A stretch of 64,000 nucleotides of DNA from Cordylochernes scorpioides (Eukaryota; Arthropoda; Arachnida; Pseudoscorpiones; Chernetidae), in the NCBI GenBank assembly GCA_030710605.1, contig CP092880.1, positions 15,170,454 to 15,234,453 on the forward strand, given 5' to 3'. Every line of letters begins with the position of its first letter. The first letter of the stretch is position 1. Shown here piece by piece: positions 45,060 through 54,490 of the stretch. A model generated the notes under the pieces. The model was given only the letters and a program-made list of their open reading frames with translations. It had not been told where the DNA came from and searched no databases. Made by a program: the position numbers and the translations under genes.

Positions 45060-45510
45060 TTCTAGATTATTGGTCCCCTCTTACTTGACCTATTTACATA
45101 TAGTGTTAAAACGACGTCCGTAGGGGCTGAAACCGTCCACCACATGTAGACCGGGAGCTGATTTGTTTGTTGAGGTTGATTTGCCAATTAGAGAATGGTC
45201 ATCTAACCTAGCTAAAATGTCCAGACGCGACTAAGGATCAAGGAAACCAAGGATCAGTCAGTCCAGACTTCAATGATAAAACAAGAGAGAAAATAAAACG
45301 ATTAAAGATTAACTATACGTGTATCTATATTGCGTACAATCTGACTTTCGATCACGTGTTGTCACAATACGTTTCTTTCTTGTATAAAAGTTAGCATCCG
45401 TAGTAGTTTTATAGTATGAATACTTCTAAAAATGTAGTGTAACAAAGAGTTTGAAAGTTGAGAAGATGAAAGGATCAGGGAGGGTGATATATAGTAAAAT
45501 ACTAGCCGAA
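45060..45510. other. Putative intron sequence, nothing recognised
   Basis: Mixed composition, no frame or repeat seen; lies upstream (minus strand) of the Sushi exon. Confidence 0.35.
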
Positions 45511-45512
45511 TG

Positions 45513-45912
45513 ACCCGGGCAACGCCCGTGTTTTACCCGATTGAATGTTTTGATTCAAATACTATTTGTTTCAATTATAAATTGGCGCCTTAAATAAATG
45601 CATATATTAGTTAATAACTATAGCCTATGTGCTTTATCTGTCTATGTACTGTTGGCTTCCGTAGGCGTCTCTTACTGGGTAAAAGAAAGAGAGGATTCCA
45701 TTTAGTTATTAACTAATATATGCATTTATTTAAGGAGCGACCCGCTCCAACACAATAGTTACAAAAACAACAAAGCGAGTGGGGGGGCATGATGGAGGGG
45801 GGCAAAGGTGGCGTGATCGTAGCCAACCAATAGGAGAGCGCCATTCCAAGAAAAAAGGCAAACGGTGACAGATATGAAAAAGAATTGATGATGCTCGTAA
45901 CTGTATATAGAA
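45513..45912 (-). mobile_element. Short Helitron-like element H1, copy 2
   Basis: Minus strand TCTATATACAGTTACGAGC to GTCATTCGGCTAG, with the ACGGGCGTTGCCCGGG hairpin and the internal TTAGTTAATAACTA inverted repeat. Flanked by T on both sides on its own strand. Confidence 0.82.
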
Positions 45913-45927
45913 TATGAATAATACGAG

Positions 45928-47136
45928 AGAGGGCTGTACGATAAGTAAGGTAAAAATAAATAAAGAAAACATTTTGGAAAATGATGTTTTATATTTCAAC
46001 ATAGTCCCCATCAGCTCCACTCACCCGGTCCAGCGATGTTCTGATGTTTTTTATCCCCACGGAAAAGTTGGATGTTTCGAGGTCCTCAAAGTATCCATTT
46101 TATCGTCGATAACCTCTTCATTTGATGTCCTCCCAGCCATTTCTATAGATTTGGGAAGAGAAAAAAGTCACACGGAGCCAAATCTGGGTAATAAGATGAA
46201 TGAGAGAGACCAATTATAAACCTAATTTGAGCAATTTGGCAGCTGCTACATTCTGCTTATAGGGAGGAGCATTATCTTGGTTAAAAAAAACACCTATTTC
46301 CGAGTCAATTTCGGACGTTTGGCACGCAATTTTTTCTTTAACCGATCAATAAGTGTTGCATAATATATACTCTCCTGTTATTGTTTTCCATTTTCAAACT
46401 AGTCAATTAGAATTATTCCTTGAGAATCCCAAAAGACAGTAGCCATCACCTTTCCGTCTGACACAAGTCTTTGCCTTTTTTGGAGTCCTTCCACCCGGAC
46501 TTGTCCATTGTTTTGACTGCTGTTTGGACTCTGGTGTATAGTGGTGTATCCAGGTCTCGCCTACCGTCACAAAATGGCACCAAAAGTCTCAAGGATTAAG
46601 AGCGAACAAAAATTAACACTGCTGGGAAATGTCTGTCCGCATGCGTTTTTGGTCGATCGTGAGCAATCGCGGCATCCATCTAGCGCACAGCTTCTTCATC
46701 TGTAATTTTACATGATGGATATGGTGTACCCTGTCTAATAGGATGCCCGTGGTCTCAGCTATCTCACGTATCTTCACTCATCGATCTTTCATAACGATGC
46801 AATGCATTTTTGATACTATTTCTGGAGTGGTTATTTCCATAGGCCGTCCGGAACGCGGTTCACCTTGTGTTGGTTTTCGGCCATGTTTAAATTTATTCAT
46901 TCATCCAGTAATAAACGGTTTTAAATGACGGGATCGAGTCTCCATTAACTTCGTCAGCTCGGTTTTAATTTGGGAAGGCGATCAACGACTATCAAAGAAA
47001 TGTTTGATAACAGCTCGTAGTTAATTTTAATCCATTTTGGAATCAATCGATACGTCGCGAGCTTTCTAAAAGGGAGATGGGATATTTGTGTTTCCATATT
47101 TATATTCTTTTTACCTTACTTATCGAACAGCCCTCA
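45928..47136 (-). mobile_element. Mariner transposon, nearly full length, decayed
   Basis: Terminal inverted repeats: plus GAGGGCTGTACGATAAGTAA at the left and, reversed, GAGGGCTGTTCGATAAGTAA at the right, with TA next to the right end. About 1.2 kb, the usual mariner length. Confidence 0.85.
45985..47060 (-). pseudogene. Mariner transposase remnant
   Basis: Minus strand carries PESKQQSKQWTSPGGRTPKK, KWKTITGEYILCN, FFNQDNAPPYKQN (second catalytic Asp block, near 46270) and, at the end, RVSGADGDYVE, the order and motifs of SETMAR/mariner-type transposases. Numerous stops and frameshifts; not functional. Confidence 0.82.
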
Positions 47137-47149
47137 TAAAAGGACACCT

Positions 47150-47620
47150 CCAGATCACGTTACTGAATGTTGCTGATGATCCACTGCCATATATCGAAAA
47201 TATATCAATTATCAACAATCATTCAGCAACGGCCTCCAAGGATAAGTTTCTTGCATTTTTCAGGGAAGAAGGTATAAAATCGTTCTCTTCGCATCTTCTA
47301 TTAAATATGAGGTGCTTTCTCCATCTTGCTGAAGTTAAAATATTTTATATAAGAAAGAAAATTATCCTCGGAGGCCATTTTTTAAAAATTATTTCTTACA
47401 TTTCAGAGGTTTCTATTTTGCGAATCTTTCACAAATACACATAACCGTACTAAAGCCAAGACTTCCCTCGAAGATGACGATGTCTCTATAGACGATACGA
47501 CGACAAAGCCGCTCTTCACGCCGCAAGAAAAAGGACGCAAAGATACTAGGGACAAAGTTACGATGGAATCCTTGGCAGAAGCACGTCAGATCCATGTCAG
47601 TATCTACAATAATTGCTAGC
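47150..47620 (+). other. Possible host exons, plus strand (unidentified)
   Basis: 47406-47620 follows a good acceptor (TTATTTCTTACATTTCAG) and reads FLFCESFTNTHNRTKAKTSL, then DDTTTKPLFTPQEKGRKD and ends SIYNNC*, acidic and unlike the nearby repeats. An upstream open stretch (VADDPLPYIENISIINNHSA to FFREE) ends at GAAG|GTATAA near 47270. The phases do not agree, so they may not belong together. No family recognised. Confidence 0.3.
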
Positions 47621-47716
47621 TGTGGGTCACTACTCCCATAGGGAAGAAGCTATGTGTAACAAAGTATTTATTAATTTTATTATTTTATTAACAGAGTGGT
47701 CATTTTTATGTTTATA

Positions 47717-48150
47717 CTAGCCGAATGACCTGGGCAACGCCGTGTTTTACCCGATTGAATGTTTTGATTCAAATACTATTTGTTACAATTATAAATTGGC
47801 GCCTTAAATAAATGCATATGTTAGTTAATAACTATAGCCTATGTGCTTTATCTGTCTATGTACTGTTGGCTTCCGTAGGCGTCTCTTACTGGGAAAAGGA
47901 AAGAGAGGATTCCATTTGGTTATTAACTAATATATGCATTTATTTAAGGAGCGCCCCGCTCCAACACAATAGTTACAAAAACGAAAAAGCGAGTGGGGGG
48001 GGGGGGGGGGGGGGGCAAAGGTGGCGTGATCGTAGCCAACCAATAGGAGGGCGCCATTCCAAAAAAAAAAAAAAAAAAAAAGCAAACGGTGACAGAGATG
48101 ACAACTGATTAAGAGATGAAGAATTGATGACGCTCGTAACTGTATATAGA
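47717..48150 (-). mobile_element. Short Helitron-like element H1, copy 3
   Basis: Same ends as the other copies (minus TCTATATACAGTTACGAGC, CGGCTAG). It contains a 22-bp G run (about 47994-48015) and an A run near 48061-48081. Confidence 0.82.
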
Positions 48151-48293
48151 ATGTGGGCCATCAGCGCAACATTCAGTTACACGATCACAGGAGAGGTTTA
48201 TTCTATATTTAACTAAGTGTGTTAACACAGAGGCAGCAGCAGCTTGTACAGTTTACCTATTTGACCATATGTCAACTCCCCATCAGTCCTCAC

Positions 48294-48351
48294 CTATTGC
48301 CGCCAGAGTGAGCAGGAGAATGAGGAGGAGGCTACTGGAGGTCTGGCTCAT
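48294..48351 (-). CDS. Signal-peptide first coding exon of the putative Sushi protein
   Basis: ATG at 48351-48349 reads MSQTSSSLLLILLLTLAAIG, a typical cleavable signal sequence, and ends ATAG|GTGAGG, a strong splice donor, one base into a codon (phase 1). The Sushi exon 3.25 kb downstream on the same strand starts in phase 1, so joining keeps the frame. A second in-frame ATG lies 51 bp upstream directly after a TAG; the downstream ATG gives the better signal peptide. The intron contains a Helitron, a mariner and another Helitron. Confidence 0.6.
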
Positions 48352-48869
48352 ACCATCGCCGCACGCGTCGTCTCTGGACACATCACCTCGCGATGGTAAC
48401 ATCTACCTAGAAACTTGTTTGTTTAGAACCACTTGGAAATAGATTTGTTTGTACCATCGTATCTCAGCTTATCTCTACCAAGGACATAGCACCGTCAACC
48501 GTACTCAAGGCCTTTTCTCAGTTTTCTCTCTTAAATATGTAAAATATTTGAACTTTTTAATATCAAAATATAGTGTTTTATTGTTATCTCCCTCCCTCTC
48601 TATATTGTCACATTACAGTAATCTACATTTAGCTTCTTTACAAAGGAAAAACTAGCCAGCCTTCTCCATGTCATGGAATACCTAAAATGGTAGTAGCTCA
48701 CTGTTAGAACGAGATGGAGAGAGGTTCACAGTAAAATTATCAACTTTCAGTAGTGGGGAAGAACGAATAAAAAATACTATTAACTACGAATTTTATATAT
48801 TAGGCAAAAGCAATATTTTGTGCTTTGTTAGCAATCCATACATATAATTGTTATTCAGTCCTCATAAAG

Positions 48870-49187
48870 AGTTTTTTCTTTGCTTATCCCTAGTACACGT
48901 GGTACAGGCAATGATAATCATGGTGGGTAGAAGTAGGCGACTGCTTTTACTGGAAGTGCACCACATGTCTACACATGTGAAAAGCAGTTCGACTTTGAAC
49001 TTACAAATATGCCAGAGCCCCGTTTGGTTACTTGCACTCGCTGGTGGGTTTGGACTTTTGCAAGAATCGGGGGCCATTGGAGCACTTTTTTTTTATCAGA
49101 AAAAAAGTGCCCAATGCGGGAATCGAACCCGGGTCGTAGCGGTCGAAAACCAACGGTTTTAACCATCCTTCCACCGACCACCATCAT
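48870..49187 (-). mobile_element. SINE S2, full-length copy
   Basis: Minus strand: tRNA-like head GGTGGTCGGTGGAAGGATGG, B box GGGTTCGATTCCCGC (about 49117-49131), body with CACATGTGTAGACATGTGG, 3' end CGTGTACTAGGGATAAGC and an A-rich tail. About 318 bp. Head and tail match the 25.1-kb copy. Confidence 0.82.
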
Positions 49188-49696
49188 AAATGACCCTCCC
49201 TTTCCACTTTATAAATCCAAATTCAAGTCTGAATTACTAAATATCACTGTCGAGCTATTGAATATCTGAATAATTGGAAACACTTGCCAATTATACTTGG
49301 ATTTTTCTCTAGCTTCATAAAAATAATTTCAAAAATTTGTTTTAAATATATAAATAACTATTTCTACCTTTTTGGGTTGAAGATATTCTAATTTATCAAT
49401 CTATATATATAAAAATGAATGTATGTGTGTGTGTGTGTGGTCTGTTTGTCCTTTATGCCTGACCAAACCACTCATTGGAACGCCATGAAACTTTGGGAAG
49501 TTATTTAGTATAGTACTGGGAAGGTTTCTAGCAAATAAAATTTTTGAAATAACTTTTCGCTTTAAAATAATCAAGATAAATATTCTAATTTATCTGTTAT
49601 AATTCAACAATCTGCTCTAAATATTATCATGATGATACGATGATTTTGTAATGTAGAAAATTAGGAAAGACAAAATTCAGGATGACACGGCAATTT

Positions 49697-50068
49697 ATTT
49701 GAGACAAGAATAATGATACAATTCAAAGGCAAGATACTATTCCTTTAACTTCCAATTACCGAGGGAACCAATTAATATTGATTTTATTCAACTTATCGAG
49801 TATTTTTCAAGGGACCGGGAAAAAATGTTCACTTTATCGAGAGATTCGTTAGACAAACCTTTACTCGGGTAAAACCCGGGCGAAGCCGGGTACGTCCATA
49901 CAAGAATAATGATACAATTCCAAGGCAAGATACTATTCCTTTAACTTCCAATTACCGAGGGAACCAATTAATATTGATTTTATTCAACTTATCGAGTATT
50001 TTTCAAGGGACCGGGAAAAAATGTTCACTTTATCGAGAGATTCGTTAGACAAACCTTTACTTCGGGTA
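49697..50068 (+). repeat. Tandem duplication of the Helitron 3' region
   Basis: About 210 bp (ACAAGAATAATGATACAATT to TCGTTAGACAAACCTTTACT) is repeated from 49906. The first unit ends with the full 3' hairpin (ACCCGGGCGAAGCCGGGT, 49872-49889) but lacks CTAG. The second unit is interrupted by LINE-A and completed at 63.36-63.40 kb. Confidence 0.85.
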
Positions 50069-50527
50069 GATTCGCCGCTAGGTGGCCGGACAATAAACAG
50101 CACGTGCAGCACCGCTCCGGTAAATATACAGGGTGATCCAAAAGTCCCGCACAACTTTAAAAATTAATAACTCCGCGAATATTTGCGTTAGAGCAATGCG
50201 GTAAACACCATTGTGTTCAGGATGCAATGGGATTTTTTATGGCAAATAATGAAAAATTCGAAATTGATTTTAGTTACAATTTTATTCACCAGATGGCGCT
50301 CTACCAGATTCAGATATTCAGCGGCCAGATTGTTTGATAAATTGAAAAATATAATTGAACGACACGTATTTTTCCTTTTTGAATACCAGGAAAGAACCCT
50401 AATAATATCAAATAACAAATTAATAAAACACCACTTCGCCAAAAGTATGAAGAATTGGTTAACGATTTTCAAATACAATCAGAGATATGTAAAATAGGCA
50501 AATGCAAATTAAAACATGTAGCAAAAA

Positions 50528-51110
50528 TATTTATATTTTATATGGGGTTTTGTGAAATAGATTGAATGTTTGAAAAATACTGCTGATATCAATACACGAA
50601 TTTTGATATGTTAATATAGTACCAAAAATTATGATGGCACTACTAATAGGATTTCTTGCTATAAGAAATGTGTAGTTTCTTGACTAATTGGAGACCCTTG
50701 ACTATTTAACTGGATATTTCTCATGATCCAACAAATGAAATATAGAGGGGAGTGACAAAATATATTTGTCGTACTTTATTCCAAATATCCTATGGGCTTG
50801 TCAAATGTTATCATTGTTTATTATACTGTACACAATTTTAAAAAATGTTTCCCCTCAAATAAAAATAATTTTTAAATAGACCTTTTGCGTTGAAAAACGT
50901 GGTAGTAAAATCATTTTGTATTATTTTTTTTCACAAAATTTCTAAAGTTATTGGTATACAGAAAATATTCCTTATGCTATTTCTTCTAATGAGCGAAAGG
51001 CGAAAACTAAACATAAGGGGAAAAATTGTGTGTACCAGTGTTATTCGAGAAGTTATAACACTCTGGTTTGCACGACATAATATGTGAGCAAATGACAAAC
51101 AAAAAATTAC
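50528..51110. other. Transposon interior, no gene seen
   Basis: AT-rich sequence between the left inverted repeat and the transposase remnant; presumably transposon non-coding DNA. Confidence 0.4.
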
Positions 51111-51113
51111 CGT

Positions 51114-51960
51114 TCACAAATAAAAAAAGATAGTCAAGATGTGAGGACAGCATTTATTATCCCCATATCCCAACACAAAGAGCTGCAAAATATTGGTAGA
51201 TAATATAATACATGGCGGCTTATATAACACATGAGGTAACTGCCTTCTCTCTTGTATTAGGTCACAATCCTTGCTCAATGTGGCACCCTTCATTCTCAAT
51301 CACCGCCTGCAGACGATAAATGACAGAATGGACAGCATTAAATAACATATCTGTTGAAAATTGATAAAACGTGCCATCTGATAGAAGCCTTCAACATGGC
51401 CAATGTGGTAGGCCAGCATCGATAAACACACGATTTAATGTACCCCCATTACAAAAATCGCAAGGCGTCAAGTCTGGTGATCTTGGAGGCCACTGGTATA
51501 TAAAGTGGCGACTTATCACACGATTTTCACTGAACGTATCCTTCAGCAATTGTTTGGCACCTCGGGAGATATGAGGAGGTCCTCCATCTTTCATGAATGT
51601 TATTTCGCTTAGTGCTTTTGCCCTGCAATATGGGAATACCCTTTTCTCTCAAAAGTTGGACATAACGTTCATCAGATACAAAAACGGTTTTAAAAGTTCT
51701 TCCATTGATTTTACAAAGAAAAATGGCCCAATAATAAAAGAAGTGAACCCACACAAAACTGTAACTCTAGGCTGGTAAAGTGGCATTTCTGTAAAAATCC
51801 TAGGGTTGTCTGTTGCCCAAATGCGGCTGTTTTGAATGTTAAATTCTCCGTTTAGAGAAAAGTGAGCATCATCTGTCCACAGAACATTCGACAGCCAGTT
51901 TCATCAATATCAATTCGCCAGAAAACCCATGCAGCGAATTCTTGACGCATCTCAAAATCG
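51114..51960 (-). pseudogene. IS630/Tc1-superfamily transposase, C-terminal half
   Basis: Minus strand: NVLWTDDAHFSLNGEFN (first catalytic Asp block, about 51870), RIWATDNPRIFTEMP, VTVLCGFTSFIIGPFF, then MKDGGPPHISRGAKQLL (second Asp block, about 51590) and WPPRSPDLTPCDF, the classic order of the arthropod DDE families of this type. Several stops and shifts. The N-terminal DNA-binding half is missing because LINE sequence starts at about 51960. Confidence 0.85.
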
Positions 51961-54490
51961 CCAACTTTCAGCTCGTGAAATCTTTGAATTTTGTATGGGT
52001 ACACACAATAGAGACATTAAGTGAAGCGTCTTCGGATATCACAATCATACTCGGCGAATTTAACGCCAAAAGTTCAATTTGGGGATCACCTGTCCTGGAT
52101 AACAAAAGTCAGCAGGTTGAGGACATGCTAACAGACCTCGACCTTACACCGTTAAATAACGGAGAGAACACCTATCTAAGTCCACAGGCACAGAATCCGC
52201 AATAGACATCACAGCGATAAATTACAACATCGCACCCACAACACAATGGAAAATCATGAGAGGTGCAATCAGTGACCACAGACCAATTTTAACAACCCTA
52301 AACTTCAAAATTGAGAACGTCCATTAGAATAAAAGAACATGGGACTTTAGGAAAGCCGACTTGAAAAAAATTCACAGAAAAGCTTGAAGAACTGTGCAAC
52401 GAAAAATTGAATTACAGAACGCTTGACAAAAACTTGGAAAAATTCTCTTCGAACATTTCAAAATCTGCAAAAGCATCGATACCTAGAGGTAGACGTAAAG
52501 ACCTGTGGATACCTTACTGGAAGGACCACAACATCGAGGCAGTGATTTCAGAGAGAGAGACAATATCAATGAACTTCTTAAAAAATAAAACAGAAGAAAA
52601 CAGAAAGAACTCATTGAAATTAGTCACAAAATAGAAGAAGAAATTTGGATATGCAAACAAGAAAAATGGCAGAATTCTGCGAAAAAATGGATCCAAGAAA
52701 GGACAGCCAACACTGGAATATGATTAGAGTGTTAGAGAACAATAAACACCAACACCAATCCTCCAATACTCTAACCGATATGAATAGAACAGCGCGAACG
52801 AGAACAAACAGATGGCTGACATAATTGCTGAATATCTTTCAAGCACTTCCATACTCAATTATACGAATGAAGACAGGACTCTAAAAATAATATAAACCAG
52901 TTAGTTAAACAAGCAAGAAACTTCCATCAACAAGATATTTTCTCGAAAGACTTCACACTGAATGAGCTAAACTTATCAATAAAAAAATCCAAGAGGTCAC
53001 CAAGAGATAATCTAATCTTTGGTTAAATGATCAAACACTTTGAAGACAAAGCTAATAATCAACTCCTACGAATACTGAAAATTTCATGGCAAACTGGTAA
53101 ACTACCAAAGAATTGGAAGATATCAATTATAGTGCCAATACTGAAGCCAAACAAAGATGCCAAGGAATACAAGAACTATCGGCCAATTGCTCTCACCAGC
53201 AAACTTTGTAAAATACCAGAACGAATTATCCACTCTAGGCTCATAGTCTGGCTCACTAACAATAATAAAATAAACCTCTACCAAACTGCCTATAGATCCC
53301 AACCATGTACGACTGATCAACTGCTTTACTTCTGTCAATCAATAATAGATTCTTTCCAGGAAAAGCCGCCAAAGAAGACCACGGCTATATTCCTTGATAT
53401 GACCTCAGCTTTTGATCGAGTGTGGAGGGAGAAATTACGCGAAAAGCTGCACAACATCGGAGTAAGAGAAAAACCTTAATCTGGATTGCAGACTTCTTAA
53501 GGGGAAGAAGGTTAAAGGTTCGGGTCAATGGAGAATTTTCCAAGGAAGGAAGAACATGGGCTGGTGTAACTCAGGGATCTGTGCTCAGTCCTCTACTTTA
53601 TCTGCTATATATTAACGACATCCATCCTTAGCTCAATGAAGACACAAAGGCTGTCTGTTATGCAGATGATATAGCCATATGGCACACAAGTAGCAGCATA
53701 GAAAAATCGTAAAAATACTGAACACATCAATGAGAGGACTGGAGAAGTGGGCAATGGAACTCCAAATGACCATAAACCCAATAAAACCAACCTATGCGTC
53801 TTCTCCACTCACAGGGAAAAAGGCATAAATATAACAAAAAATAAGCATAAACAAACAAATGATTGATAAAATTAGAAATCCATAATACCTAGGTGTGATA
53901 CTGCAGTCCTGTATCTTTCAAGTTGGTCTCGAGGACCACGCCATCACCATCTCCTAAGCGGCAAAGTACGCGATCTACGTATTCATCGTAGATAGCAAAA
54001 TGCGTGGTGTCGCCGGAGACCCACTGGCGATTCTCCACAAACTCTGCAGCGCTGGAAGAGGCGCCATATTCATTGTACATAGTGTATATAATGCATATTA
54101 TCTTTTTTTAATAGTGCAGACTGTGCATGTATTGACAAGATGTCAACAAAATTATTTTAATTATTATTGATGAGGAATTGGAATTTTCAGAACACATAAT
54201 TAGCACCTCAAATAGAACTATCAGAAAACTAAACATTCTGAGAAGGCTATGTGGAACAAATTGGGTAGCAAAACCCAGAATTCTCAGAACAACATATACC
54301 ACCTAAATAAGGCCGATAATGGAATATGCAACACCGGTCTGGGCTCCCTCAAGCTCATCACTAAAAGTAAGACTAGACAGTGTTCAAGCAAAAGCGGCCA
54401 AAATAATCACTGGTGCTGTTTCAATCACCAACAATGAGAAAATTCAGAGAGAATGTGTTCTAGACCTACTCGCTCGAAAGCAGAAGACAA
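51961..54490 (+). pseudogene. Jockey-type LINE (LINE-D): endonuclease end to RT, broken
   Basis: Endonuclease piece ITIILGEFNAKSSIWGSPVL; linker KASIPRGRRKDLWIPYW; RT with TGKLPKNWKISIIVPILKPN, NYRPIALTSKLCKI, IFLDMTSAFDRVWR, GVTQGSVLSPLLYLLYINDI, AVCYADDIAIWHTSS (box intact near 53660) and, after an insertion, ELEFSEHIISTSNRTIRKLN and MEYATPVWAPSSS. Multiple frameshifts. RNase H is missing; the next LINE starts at about 54.49 kb. A 256-bp foreign piece sits at 53912-54167. Confidence 0.82.
53912..54167 (-). other. GC-rich foreign insert in LINE-D, origin unknown
   Basis: LINE sequence breaks after YLGVILQ (53911) and resumes at ELEFSEH (54168). The insert begins with about 160 bp of GC-richer DNA that is open on the minus strand (ASSSAAEFVENRQWVSGD, THFAIYDEYVDRVLCRLGDG), followed by AT-rich sequence. 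It resembles an exon or transcript fragment; I do not recognise the protein. Confidence 0.4.

Noticed and set aside
49104-49187. tRNA gene on the minus strand (also at about 25375-25432)
   Set aside because: A good B box is present, but no cloverleaf closes, the same head starts at two places with an identical 240-bp body and A-rich tail, so these are SINE heads.
48862-49269. Overlapping 71-104-codon ORFs on both strands as genes
   Set aside because: All lie in SINE S2 and recur in part with its other copies.
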